Below the pieces are notes generated by a model. That model was not told where the DNA came from. It ran no database searches and saw nothing but the letters and a program-made list of their open reading frames with translations. DNA of 64,000 nt, from the NCBI GenBank assembly GCA_003150235.1, contig QAMW01000019.1, positions 9,840-73,839 of the forward strand. Direction: 5' to 3'. The stretch's first letter is position 1; every line of letters begins with the position of its first letter. Positions 17,962-27,051 of this stretch are shown piece after piece. The position numbers were made by a program, and so were the translations under genes. Source of the stretch: Bacteroidales bacterium (lineage in GTDB: Bacteria; Bacteroidota; Bacteroidia; Bacteroidales; Muribaculaceae).

Positions 17962-19695
17962 ATGAGACATCTTATACTATATATAGTCACATTTATCATT
18001 GCCGGCTGTGTCGCCTGCTCACGCGACAAGGCGGCGGTAGCACGTCTTGACAGCGCCGACTCTCTGATGGAAAGCCGCCCCGACTCGGCACTCCGCATCC
18101 TGGAATCAATTAACCGCGACAGCATTACCGTCGACGCGACAAAGGCGCGCTACGCCCTATTGATGTCGCAGGCTCTCGACAAAAACTATATCGATGTCAC
18201 CTCCGACTCCCTTATCGCAACGGCTACCCGCTATTATGCCGACCGCCCCGACTCTCCGGAATTCATGAAATCGCTCTTCTACCAGGCGCGAACATATTAT
18301 AATGACCGCCGATTTGACCGAGCGGCTGCCGACGGTACCCACGCCTACGAGATTGCCGTTAAGCTCGACGACCCGTTCTGGACCGGCAAAACAGCTGAAC
18401 TCATCGCCGACATATTTAACTCCACTTACAATTACGATGAATGTATTAATTACCGTAATATAGCAGTCGCTTCTTATGCCAAAACGGGAAAACAAAATTT
18501 TCATCAATGGGGATTGCTTGATCTCGCCACCGATTATTCCAATATTGAACAATACGATAGTTCATATATTATAATAAAAAAACTCCTATCTCGGCCAGAT
18601 TTTTCGCATGAAGATTCAGCATTAATTCGACATTGCCTTTACATGGTTTTTAATTACTTTTTTGAAAAAGAAAAATTTGATAGTGCCAAAATACATTTCA
18701 ATAAATTCAAAAAATATAATTATCGACCTCTTACAGCTGCAAACTACGGGGAAATAGGAATAACCGAAGCTTTTTTAGGCAATCTTGACCAAGCCAAAAT
18801 ATATATTGATTCAGCTCATTCGTTGTGTTCTGATGATATACAAGACATCCTATCTGTAGATATGGCTTCTTTAGAATATGCACGTATCACTAAAAATCAC
18901 GTAAAAGATGCAGAATTAACAAGAAAGATTTTAAATCTACAAAACGATATTGTCAAAAACACTATCAAACAATCAGCATTAGGCGCGCAACGCGATTTCT
19001 ATAACCAACAAGTTGAAGTTGCCGTCGTGAAAGAGAGTAAGATGCGGGAATATGTCATCGTAGGTATAATTATCGCTGTGGCTATCATAGCAGCCATTAT
19101 AGCCTTCTTCAAAACAAGAATGACGCTGAAAAACAATGCCATCGAACTAAAAATAAACGAAGTTGCTCTTCTATCTGCTGAAATAGATAAACGGGAAAAC
19201 GAATGCCACCTTTTGAAATCACAGCTTATTGATATCACAGAAAAAGTGGATGCACAACCGAAAGTCTCACAGCAAGAAGCAAAACTACGGCAACTTGTCA
19301 ACCGGTTGCTTGGAGGGCACTTCAACTCCATTAATAAAATTCTTGATGAATATTACGAAAACACCGACACTCCAACCGCTAAAACAGCCATATATAACCG
19401 GGTTGAAAAAGAGCTGGAAAATCTCGCCTCTTCAAAAAGCATGGGCGAGATAGAGGAAATGGTAAATGATGCTCTTGACGGTATCATGACGCGTTTCCGC
19501 AATGAATTTCCCGACGCAACCAAAGAAGACGCAACCATTTTTATGCTTAATGCCGCCGGGTTGTCACAAAAAGCCATCAGCCTCCTGACAGGCATAAAGC
19601 TAAAATCACTATATACCAAAAGAGCGCGTCTAAAAGAGCGAATTATGAAATCTGACACGGCTTACAAGCAGGATTTTATCGATTATCTATCATAA
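17962..19695 (+). CDS. Membrane-bound TPR-HTH regulator (lipoprotein-like signal)
   Basis: 577 residues. The N-terminal signal (to about residue 20, AGCVACS lipobox-like) and tetratricopeptide-type helices (residues ~25-330) place a sensor outside the cytoplasmic membrane. A single transmembrane helix at about 355-385 and a coiled coil lead to a C-terminal helix-turn-helix (LSQKAISLLTGIKLKSLYTKRARLKER split over ~530-560), similar to LuxR-like domains of the DUF6377-type regulators. It probably controls nearby genes, the secreted-protein set downstream being an obvious candidate (inference). DNA of the central TPR part (about 18430-19010) is visibly AT-richer than both ends, which suggests recombination within the gene. 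Confidence 0.78.
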   Translation: MRHLILYIVTFIIAGCVACSRDKAAVARLDSADSLMESRPDSALRILESINRDSITVDATKARYALLMSQALDKNYIDVTSDSLIATATRYYADRPDSPEFMKSLFYQARTYYNDRRFDRAAADGTHAYEIAVKLDDPFWTGKTAELIADIFNSTYNYDECINYRNIAVASYAKTGKQNFHQWGLLDLATDYSNIEQYDSSYIIIKKLLSRPDFSHEDSALIRHCLYMVFNYFFEKEKFDSAKIHFNKFKKYNYRPLTAANYGEIGITEAFLGNLDQAKIYIDSAHSLCSDDIQDILSVDMASLEYARITKNHVKDAELTRKILNLQNDIVKNTIKQSALGAQRDFYNQQVEVAVVKESKMREYVIVGIIIAVAIIAAIIAFFKTRMTLKNNAIELKINEVALLSAEIDKRENECHLLKSQLIDITEKVDAQPKVSQQEAKLRQLVNRLLGGHFNSINKILDEYYENTDTPTAKTAIYNRVEKELENLASSKSMGEIEEMVNDALDGIMTRFRNEFPDATKEDATIFMLNAAGLSQKAISLLTGIKLKSLYTKRARLKERIMKSDTAYKQDFIDYLS

Positions 19696-19765
19696 CGCAC
19701 TAAATACCAAAGCATTATCCCGCTTTTCGTCAATCGTTTTATAATCATTTGATAGTCAACTCATT

Positions 19766-19801
19766 ATACCTTGAAGAAAATTTAGTTTTTCTTCAAGGTA
19801 T
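19766..19801 (+). terminator. 15-bp hairpin after the TPR regulator
   Basis: ATACCTTGAAGAAAA (19766-19780) is the exact complement of 19787-19801 with a 6-base loop. The stem is A/T-rich, with T-richness inside the right arm rather than after it. Likely terminator of the regulator. Confidence 0.65.
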
Positions 19802-19860
19802 ATCTGTCTAATATTCAGTACATTATAACTGACATTGAAGAAAATTTTGATTATGGAAAT

Positions 19861-19893
19861 TTTGTTAAACCCACAATTATTACGCTAAATTTG
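19861..19893 (+). promoter_or_regulatory. Promoter of the DUF3244-like gene
   Basis: TTTG at 19861-19864, 21-base spacer, TAAATTTG at 19886-19893; the ATG is at 19918. Confidence 0.75.
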
Positions 19894-19917
19894 CAACAAA
19901 TCCAATCTAACTAAATT

Positions 19918-20292
19918 ATGAAATATCAATCAACAGTGTTATCACTAATATTATTATGTGCTCAACCTATACCTCTCATTGCACAACATCATTCCGATAA
20001 TCAAAAAGGACAAATCCCGATTAAAAAACGTCCGTCAAAAACATCGGAAAGACCTCGTATGCCCGCTATGGTAACAGTTGACTGCTGGTATGGAAACGGA
20101 GAACTAAGCATCGAGTTCCGCAACCCGGAAGGCGAATGTGATGTCACTGTAACTGATACTGCGACCGGCTTTACTCTGACCGATACTTTTGACTCGGCAA
20201 TCCCCTATACTATATATATAGGTACACCACAGTCAGCCGTCATCACCCTCACCACCGAAGAAGGCAATACCTACTATGGTGAAATAAATTAG
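19918..20292 (+). CDS. Small secreted DUF3244-like beta-sandwich protein
   Basis: 124 residues: a signal peptide to about residue 22 (LIAQ), a basic linker rich in Lys/Pro, and a ~80-residue beta domain with SIEFRNPEGECDVTVTD and ITLTTEEGNTYYGEIN. The pattern resembles DUF3244/secretion-tail-like Ig folds of Bacteroidales. Function is unknown. Its position between a membrane TPR regulator and a serpin suggests a part in the same surface response. Cys appears twice (C59 and C74, by rough count), possibly as a disulfide. Confidence 0.6.
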   Translation: MKYQSTVLSLILLCAQPIPLIAQHHSDNQKGQIPIKKRPSKTSERPRMPAMVTVDCWYGNGELSIEFRNPEGECDVTVTDTATGFTLTDTFDSAIPYTIYIGTPQSAVITLTTEEGNTYYGEIN

Positions 20293-20412
20293 CCACATAA
20301 TGAATCACGATTATCAAATATGGCATCAAATTGTGAGAAAATGTGCATTATGTTTGTATTTATTAATTTAAATTGGTTATTTTGTTTTTAATTCAAATTT
20401 AAATATTTCATT

Positions 20413-21636
20413 ATGCTAAAAATTCACAGCCGATATCTTTCTATCGGATTAGGGGGTGTCATGATGGTGCTGGGTGCATGTAGCAGTGACAGTCCCGAAC
20501 CGGAAAATATACGCGGGGAAATCACGCTATCGCCCAACCAACAGCAGTTAACAACCTGCCAAAACACATTTGCTTTTGACCTGCTCAAGGAGCTAAAGGG
20601 TCTTACTCCCGATGGCAGCAAGGAAAATGTAATCATTTCACCGCTGAGCGCATCGTACTGCCTTGGAATGCTTGCAACAGGCGCCGAGGGCGTGACCTTG
20701 ACTCAAATCACCGACAGGCTCGGAGGCATCGATGCCACGGACATCAATGGCTTTCACCGTACGATTCTCGAATCATTGCCCGGACTTGACCGTACGACAA
20801 CCGCCACGCTTGCCAACTCCATGTGGATTGACAACAGCGTCACGGTCAAGGAATCATATCGCGATCGGTTCAGCTACTGCTACGGCAACAATCTATTTAC
20901 CCTCCACATGCACGAGGCATCAACGGCTGAAAAAATCAACCGTTGGTGTGCCGACCGGACTGACAATCTTATCACCGACCTGTTAAGCGAGGCACCGAAA
21001 GGTGACATTCTGCTTGTCAACACCTTGCATTTTGAGGGTAAATGGAGTCATAAATTTAACGAAAATGCGACAAGGGCACATACCTTTCACAACGCCGACA
21101 ATTCAAAGTCGACAGTGCAGATGATGAGGGAGGACCTCACTATTGAATATGGCGAGCATGAGGGAGCTAAATTAATCCGTCTCCCTTATGGCAATGGCGC
21201 ATACTCAATGGTAATGATACTTCCGGCGGAAGGAACTGATGTGACCGGACTGCTGACTGAAAGTCAATATCGCTCAATCACCTCAAATGGAGCAATGAAG
21301 ACAGAAAGGGTGAAAGTTGAAATACCGAAATTTGACATCACTGACGAAAACATACTTAACTCACCGCTCGCCTCACTTGGCATAAGCAGTATATTTGGTG
21401 CGGACGCTGACCTTTCGGGCATAATGGAAAATAATTGCCCGGTTGATGGCATCATGCAAAAATGTCGCATAATTGTCGACGAGGGAGGTACAAAAGCCGC
21501 AGCCGGCACAGTTACGGAAGTGGATACATACTTGCCGCCGGAATACAATATCAAGATTGACCGCCCGTTTGCCTTCGTAATCGAAGAGCAGTCCACAGGT
21601 CTTATCCTGTTCATCGGACTTATATACGGATTCTGA
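20413..21636 (+). CDS. Serpin family lipoprotein (protease inhibitor, miropin-like)
   Basis: 407 residues with lipoprotein signal LGAC (Cys23), so the inhibitor should sit on the cell surface or in the periplasm. Serpin landmarks: NVIISPLSASYCLGML near residues 74-89, the NTLHFEGKW strand, hinge DEGGTKAAAGT and the distal PFAFVIEEQSTGLILFIGLI. The hinge is small-residue rich, as required for inhibitory loop insertion. Aligning hinge numbering to alpha-1-antitrypsin puts P1 at or next to Tyr in VDTYLPPE, which predicts inhibition of chymotrypsin-like proteases. The closest characterised analogue I know is miropin of Tannerella forsythia. Confidence 0.92.
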   Translation: MLKIHSRYLSIGLGGVMMVLGACSSDSPEPENIRGEITLSPNQQQLTTCQNTFAFDLLKELKGLTPDGSKENVIISPLSASYCLGMLATGAEGVTLTQITDRLGGIDATDINGFHRTILESLPGLDRTTTATLANSMWIDNSVTVKESYRDRFSYCYGNNLFTLHMHEASTAEKINRWCADRTDNLITDLLSEAPKGDILLVNTLHFEGKWSHKFNENATRAHTFHNADNSKSTVQMMREDLTIEYGEHEGAKLIRLPYGNGAYSMVMILPAEGTDVTGLLTESQYRSITSNGAMKTERVKVEIPKFDITDENILNSPLASLGISSIFGADADLSGIMENNCPVDGIMQKCRIIVDEGGTKAAAGTVTEVDTYLPPEYNIKIDRPFAFVIEEQSTGLILFIGLIYGF

Positions 21637-21724
21637 CCTGCAGCAAAATAACTACGACACCCCATACTTATAATCAATCACTTAATAATGAGAATTACAA
21701 TCTGCTTGTCTGCTTGACCCAACA

Positions 21725-21767
21725 CAACAGCCACTGAGTGTCACCACTCAACACTCAGTGGCTGTTG
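21725..21767 (+). terminator. Intrinsic terminator after the serpin
   Basis: A 17-bp perfect stem (21725-21741 with 21751-21767) around a 9-base loop, followed by TTC; the strongest hairpin in this part of the window. Confidence 0.85.
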
Positions 21768-21824
21768 TTCGGTTACATATCTACCCCATCTAATCTATTT
21801 TAATCTCATAAAACCATATACTAT

Positions 21825-23456
21825 ATGTCATTCATAAAGATTTTTACATTCGGTCTGGCAACAATAGCTGCCATTTATGCTTATCCATCAATACCTGTAC
21901 TTAAATCATCATCAGTCGACATTGAATATTGCGAAGACGGGAATGCTCCGGAAAATCTATCTATCATTAACGAACCACGCTATCAGCTGTATAACACCCA
22001 TGCTCACAACATCAAATTAATGTCGGATTGCGACACCTTAAATTTGACATTAAAAGAGCTTGAAAGTCAAAAATTTAATTTTATCACTGCACAAGGCGAC
22101 ACAACACTTGTGGAAATTTTCCGTGACGATGCAAATTCTTATGAATATCCATCACAGGAAATGCGGAAGAAAAATCCTAATGGCAAATTTGGAAAAGACC
22201 AGGCAATATTCGACATATCGGCGTTAATGCATGCAATATCACAGATACATCCCGACATTTACTATGCATGCCCCCAAATAAAGCTTGTCACCGCCACCAA
22301 GGCTGTCCTCGACAATCTCCCGGATTCGGTATCAAGAATTGATATCTATAACGCCGCCGCTCCGCTTGTGGCAATGATCGGTGACGGTCACACCCATCTC
22401 TCGTTCCCATTTAACGATTTATTCACAGAAGAATTATACCGGATGCCGGTGTTATTCTATGTGCAACAAGATGGCACATTACAATGCAGGATGTCACCTG
22501 ACGACATAATTCCTTATAAAGCAAAAATTTTAAGTATCAACGGTCACAAGCCGGAAGATATGATTAATTCCATGCTCCCTTATGAAAGCGGCGAACGAAA
22601 GCATTTCCGCATGATGAGAATCCGGCATGACTTTCCCGCCTTATTCCAAATTCTTTATGGTGCCGACAGTTATGATATCGAATACATAGACCCTGCCACT
22701 AACCGTGTGACTACCACGACGATAAAAGCTATGCAATGGGGTGACCTGTGTAAAAGGTGGATATCTCATGAGCCTAAAAATCAAGTTGTTTCAGATGACT
22801 ATTCCTATACAGTTGACAGCATCAACAATGTCGCGATAATGGACTTCCGCTCATTCACCGACACAGAAAAGATGTCGGCATTTGCCGATTCCATGTTCAC
22901 TGAACTGAGAGAGAAAAATATCGGCAATCTCATAATCGACATCCGCAATAACGGAGGAGGCAACTCAGCCGTAGGGGATACGCTTTTACGCTATATCGCC
23001 CCGGTTCCCTTCAGGCAATTTGACAGGGTCATAATAAAGACATCCAATCTGCTCAACAAAATAGAAGATGCCGACGACCTGCCGGGAGTCTATCTTTTCG
23101 AGAATACGGATGACGTTATTGCGCCCCGTACGGAAGAAGAAAAACATTACAATGGAAAGATATACCTGTTAACATCAAATTTTACATTTTCTTCCGCCGC
23201 CGATTTTTCCTGGGTATTTAAAGAAATTGGAACAGGTACAGTCATTGGTGAAGAGACAGGCGGAATGAACGTGTGTTTCGGTGATATCACCATGTATGAA
23301 ATGCCCCTTTCCGGATTGAGATGCAGCATATCGTACAAGAGGTTCTGGCAGTTTAACGCCGACGAAAATGATATCCACGGTACTCTGCCCGACATAGAGG
23401 TTCCGGCTCAGGATGCTCTGGAAAAGACTCTCCAACTGATTAAAACAGGGAAATAG
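21825..23456 (+). CDS. S41 family peptidase, secreted (non-CtpA type)
   Basis: 543 residues with an N-terminal signal (residues 1-~20). The S41 core shows LIIDIRNNGGGNS at about residue 365 and the nucleophile region FTFSSAADFSW with Ser456/Ser457. Unlike the protease at 697-2289 there is no SASASE and no downstream FGKG lysine (the equivalent reads GEETGGMN), so it belongs to the tricorn-like/S41B-type arrangement rather than the Ser-Lys dyad. Substrate unknown. It follows the serpin terminator and presumably has its own promoter; pairing with the serpin is suggested by position only. Confidence 0.82.
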   Translation: MSFIKIFTFGLATIAAIYAYPSIPVLKSSSVDIEYCEDGNAPENLSIINEPRYQLYNTHAHNIKLMSDCDTLNLTLKELESQKFNFITAQGDTTLVEIFRDDANSYEYPSQEMRKKNPNGKFGKDQAIFDISALMHAISQIHPDIYYACPQIKLVTATKAVLDNLPDSVSRIDIYNAAAPLVAMIGDGHTHLSFPFNDLFTEELYRMPVLFYVQQDGTLQCRMSPDDIIPYKAKILSINGHKPEDMINSMLPYESGERKHFRMMRIRHDFPALFQILYGADSYDIEYIDPATNRVTTTTIKAMQWGDLCKRWISHEPKNQVVSDDYSYTVDSINNVAIMDFRSFTDTEKMSAFADSMFTELREKNIGNLIIDIRNNGGGNSAVGDTLLRYIAPVPFRQFDRVIIKTSNLLNKIEDADDLPGVYLFENTDDVIAPRTEEEKHYNGKIYLLTSNFTFSSAADFSWVFKEIGTGTVIGEETGGMNVCFGDITMYEMPLSGLRCSISYKRFWQFNADENDIHGTLPDIEVPAQDALEKTLQLIKTGK

Positions 23457-23540
23457 GTCGACTTCACAATGCATTTACATATAAAATCCCAGGCATACCA
23501 TATTTAGTCGATTCCGGTCGTTCAGTAATGCACAAATAAA

Positions 23541-23573
23541 TTTGGCATTAGTCGTGATTTATGCGTAAATTTG
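23541..23573 (+). promoter_or_regulatory. ligA promoter
   Basis: TTTG at 23541-23544, 21-base spacer, TAAATTTG at 23566-23573; the ATG of ligA is at 23595. Confidence 0.75.
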
Positions 23574-23594
23574 TAGGAAATAGATTTCACGACA

Positions 23595-25616
23595 ATGAGC
23601 GAACAGATTAAACAGCATATCGAGCGGCTCCGCGATGAGCTTAACCGTCATAACTACAATTATTATGTGCTTAACGCGCCGGAAATATCCGACCGCGATT
23701 TCGACATGATGATGAAGGAGCTTGAAAAGCTCGAACAGGAGCATCCGGAGTATGCCGACCCGCTGTCGCCCACGCAGCGTGTGGGAAGCGACATCAACAA
23801 GGCTTTTACCCAGCATGTACACCAACGCCCCATGCTGTCGCTCGGCAACACATATTCCATCGAGGAGGTCGACGACTTTGTCAACCGCACCCGCGACGCA
23901 CTCATGGGCGAGAATTTCACCATTGTCGGCGAAATGAAATATGACGGCACGTCCATATCGCTCACCTACGAGCATGGCAATCTTGTAAGAGCCGTGACAC
24001 GCGGCGACGGAGAGCGCGGCGACGTGGTGACCGACAATGTGAAGACCATCAAGAGTGTGCCCCTGAAACTTCAAGGCACAGGCTGGCCCGATGAGTTTGA
24101 GATACGCGGCGAGATAGTGCTTCCGTGGAAAGAGTTTGACCGCCTCAACGCCGAGCGTGAGTTTAACGAGGAGCCGCTCTTTGCCAATCCGCGCAACGCA
24201 GCCTCCGGCACTCTGAAGATGCAGAACTCCGCCGAAGTTGCACGCCGAGGGCTCGACGCTGTGTTTTATTACCTTCTCGGCGACAATCTCCCCGCCGACA
24301 ACCATTACGACAACATGATGGCGGCTAAACAGTGGGGATTCAAGGTAGCGCCGGTGATGCAGCTGCTCAACGGCATCGACGAGGTGGACAAGTTTATCGA
24401 CCACTGGGACACGGCGCGCAAGGAACTGCCGATGGCTACCGACGGTCTCGTGTTCAAGGTCAATGACCTGCGGCAGCAGCTCAATCTCGGCTACACGGCA
24501 AAGTCGCCCCGTTGGGCGATAGCCTACAAATTTCAGGCTGAACGCGCGCTGACACAACTGCAGTCGGTATCGTTTGAAGTAGGCAGGATGGGTATCGTCA
24601 CCCCTGTAGCCAATCTTGACCCTGTGTTGCTGTCAGGCACAATCGTGAAGCGCGCATCGCTTCACAACGAAGGCATAATCAAGTCGCTCGACATTCATGA
24701 CCATGACATGCTCTATGTGGAGAAAGGAGGCGAAATCATACCGAAGGTCACCGGAGTCGATGTCGACGCCCGGCAGCCCGAAGCCAAGCCGATAGAATTT
24801 GTGACCGATTGCCCGATATGCGGCACTCCGCTCGTAAAGATAGAGGGCGAGGCTGCATGGATGTGCCCTAACAAAGAGGGCTGCGCACCGCAGATATGCG
24901 GAAGACTTGAGCATTTCGTGGGACGCCGCATGATGAATATCGAAGGTATCGGTGAAGAGATAGTCGTGATACTCTACCGCAACGGATGGGTCATCTCCCC
25001 CGCCGACCTTTACTCGCTCGGAAAATACTCGCAGGAGATGCTGCGTCTACCCGGAATGGGTCCCCGCACTGTCGAGCGGATACTCGACGGCATCGAGGCA
25101 TCGAAGGCGGTACCGTTTGAACGCGTCGTCTATGCGCTCTCCATCCCCTACGTGGGAGAGACGGTTGCAAAGAAACTCGCCCGCGCCGTACGCGACATCG
25201 ACACCCTCATGAATGCCGACATCGAATTTCTTACCGCCATCGACGATATAGGCCCGCGCATCGCCGAAAGCGTGAAACAATATTTCAACAATCCTGTCAA
25301 CCGCGAGATGGTCGAGCGTCTGCGCGCCGCCGGACTGCAGATGTCGCTTCCCGCAGAAGATGAATCGTCGCGGACCGATATCCTGAAAGGGAAATCAATC
25401 GTGATAAGCGGCACCTTCTCCCACCACTCGCGCGACGAATACAAGGAAATGATCGAGCGTAACGGCGGCAAAAATGTAAGCGGAATATCAAAAAAGACCG
25501 ACTTCGTTTTCGCCGGGGAAAACATGGGCCCGGCAAAACTTGAAAAAGCACGGACTCTCGGCATACCCATCATAAGCGAGGACGAGTTTCTTGCCATGAT
25601 TAATCCGCAAGAATAA
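23595..25616 (+). CDS. ligA: NAD-dependent DNA ligase
   Basis: Seals nicks in replication and repair using NAD. The full-length 673-residue architecture is present: adenylation domain with active-site Lys115 in KYDGTS, OB fold, a four-Cys zinc finger (CPICGTPL ... CPNKEGC), helix-hairpin-helix repeats around residues 500-580 (LPGMGPRTVERIL), and a C-terminal BRCT domain beginning LKGKSIVISGTFSH. Nothing is missing. Confidence 0.97.
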   Translation: MSEQIKQHIERLRDELNRHNYNYYVLNAPEISDRDFDMMMKELEKLEQEHPEYADPLSPTQRVGSDINKAFTQHVHQRPMLSLGNTYSIEEVDDFVNRTRDALMGENFTIVGEMKYDGTSISLTYEHGNLVRAVTRGDGERGDVVTDNVKTIKSVPLKLQGTGWPDEFEIRGEIVLPWKEFDRLNAEREFNEEPLFANPRNAASGTLKMQNSAEVARRGLDAVFYYLLGDNLPADNHYDNMMAAKQWGFKVAPVMQLLNGIDEVDKFIDHWDTARKELPMATDGLVFKVNDLRQQLNLGYTAKSPRWAIAYKFQAERALTQLQSVSFEVGRMGIVTPVANLDPVLLSGTIVKRASLHNEGIIKSLDIHDHDMLYVEKGGEIIPKVTGVDVDARQPEAKPIEFVTDCPICGTPLVKIEGEAAWMCPNKEGCAPQICGRLEHFVGRRMMNIEGIGEEIVVILYRNGWVISPADLYSLGKYSQEMLRLPGMGPRTVERILDGIEASKAVPFERVVYALSIPYVGETVAKKLARAVRDIDTLMNADIEFLTAIDDIGPRIAESVKQYFNNPVNREMVERLRAAGLQMSLPAEDESSRTDILKGKSIVISGTFSHHSRDEYKEMIERNGGKNVSGISKKTDFVFAGENMGPAKLEKARTLGIPIISEDEFLAMINPQE

Positions 25617-25652
25617 ATCACACATTATATATTAATATAATATACATAGATA

Positions 25653-25973
25653 ATGACTCCCGAAGAACGACTTAAGATAGAAGAGCGCGCGGTGACGCTG
25701 CTCAAGACAGTATATGACCCGGAAATCCCGGTCGATATATATAATCTCGGTCTTATATACAAGATTGACCTTGACGACGACGGCAATCTCACTGTCGACA
25801 TGACACTGACAGCACCCAACTGTCCCGCCGCCGACTTTCTCGTGGAAGATTCGCGCATAAAGCTCGAAAGCATAGAGGGCGTGAAGAGCGTCAACATCAA
25901 CATCGTGTTTGAGCCGGAATGGAACAAGGACATGATGAGTGAAGAAGCGAAACTCGACCTTGGATTCCTTTAA
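25653..25973 (+). CDS. MIP18/DUF59 family Fe-S assembly protein (SufT/PaaD-like)
   Basis: 106 residues, the normal size for the family. It carries VYDPEIPVDIYNLGLIY and the conserved Cys motif TAPNCPAADF that is thought to take part in Fe-S cluster maturation. It sits alone rather than inside a suf operon, between ligA (36 bases) and lpxH (9 bases). Confidence 0.85.
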   Translation: MTPEERLKIEERAVTLLKTVYDPEIPVDIYNLGLIYKIDLDDDGNLTVDMTLTAPNCPAADFLVEDSRIKLESIEGVKSVNINIVFEPEWNKDMMSEEAKLDLGFL

Positions 25974-25982
25974 ACACGACCA

Positions 25983-26759
25983 ATGAGCCAACGACGCTAC
26001 ACCTATTTCATCTCCGACCTTCATCTTGGAGCCAAGTACCTGAAAAATCCACGCGACTATGAACAGCGCGTGGTCGACTGGCTCGGCATGATTAAGGATG
26101 ACGCGAAAGAGCTGTACATGCTCGGCGATGTGCTCGACTACTGGTATGAATACAAGACGGTGGTCCCGCGAGGCTACATCCGCTTCTTCGGGGCGCTTGC
26201 GTCGCTTGCCGATGCCGGAGTAAAAATCTACTGGTTTATCGGGAATCATGACATTTGGCTATTTGACTACCTGCGCGACGAGATAGGCGTGATCGTAATC
26301 GACGGGTATCTTGTCAAGGATATCGAGGGTAAAAGGTTTTTCCTCTCCCACGGTGACGGCGTGGGGCGGTTGAAACCGTCGTTCAGGATGATGCGCGCGA
26401 TATTCCGCAACAAGATATGCCAGAAACTTTACAGCGGCATACATCCGCGCTGGACCATCCCCTTCGCCCTGAGCTGGTCATGCTCAAGCCGTAATTTTTC
26501 CGAAGAGATTCCGGTGGTGGATAATCCCGATGACGAACCGCTCGTGCAATTTGCCCGCGAATACAGCGCGACTCACCCTGACATTGATTATTTTGTATTT
26601 GGTCACCGTCATGTGATACTCGACCACAATATTTCCAATCATTGTCACGTTATCATATTAGGCGATTGGATTCACCATTTTTCGTTTGCGAGATTTGACG
26701 GTGAATCGATGGAAATGTACAAATATGTACAAGAATTTAATAAAATAGTGTCTATTTAG
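25983..26759 (+). CDS. lpxH: UDP-2,3-diacylglucosamine diphosphatase
   Basis: Calcineurin-like phosphoesterase that releases UMP from UDP-2,3-diacylglucosamine, giving lipid X for lipid A. The metal-binding motifs appear in order: DLHLG (residue 13 on), GDVLDYW, GNHDIW, SHGDGVG and GHRH near the C terminus. The length of 258 suits the longer LpxH branch of Bacteroidetes. No signal peptide; expected at the inner face of the inner membrane. Confidence 0.9.
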   Translation: MSQRRYTYFISDLHLGAKYLKNPRDYEQRVVDWLGMIKDDAKELYMLGDVLDYWYEYKTVVPRGYIRFFGALASLADAGVKIYWFIGNHDIWLFDYLRDEIGVIVIDGYLVKDIEGKRFFLSHGDGVGRLKPSFRMMRAIFRNKICQKLYSGIHPRWTIPFALSWSCSSRNFSEEIPVVDNPDDEPLVQFAREYSATHPDIDYFVFGHRHVILDHNISNHCHVIILGDWIHHFSFARFDGESMEMYKYVQEFNKIVSI

Positions 26760-26891
26760 GAAAATTTCAAAGAAATACATATTTGTTAACAATAACAACA
26801 TAAGCCTGTATATCAACGGTTTGCAACCATAAAAAGCTATATATCACGATAAAGTCACACAAAAAGCATGTTGCTAAACATGTTTTTTTGC

Positions 26892-27011
26892 TTGGTCAAC
26901 TCAAAAAAAGGATGACCTTTGTAGCACAAACCTAAAACAATCTTTTTTACCTTAGAAATTGTACCTATTGGAAACCCATAAAAAGGAGCTTAAGTGATTA
27001 AGCTCCTTTTT
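26892..27011 (+). ncRNA. Candidate small RNA or orphan leader between lpxH and ispD
   Basis: TTG at 26892-26894, a 19-base spacer and GACCTTTG at 26914-26921 (one change from TAnnTTTG) predict a start near 26926. The next hairpin terminator ends at 27011, giving a transcript of about 86 bases without an open frame of note. It may equally be only the 3' end of the lpxH transcript. Confidence 0.35.
26980..27011 (+). terminator. Intrinsic terminator before ispD
   Basis: AAAAAGGAGCTTAA (26980-26993) pairs perfectly with 26998-27011 over a GTGA loop, and T-rich sequence follows. Confidence 0.88.
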
Positions 27012-27014
27012 ATT

Positions 27015-27046
27015 TTTGTTAAAATCGCGAGCTTTGAGTAACTTTG
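27015..27046 (+). promoter_or_regulatory. ispD promoter, apparently leaderless
   Basis: TTTG 27015-27018, exactly 20 bases, TAACTTTG 27039-27046. The ATG at 27052 starts five bases after the box, where transcription itself is expected to begin. Confidence 0.75.
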
Positions 27047-27051
27047 TAAAC

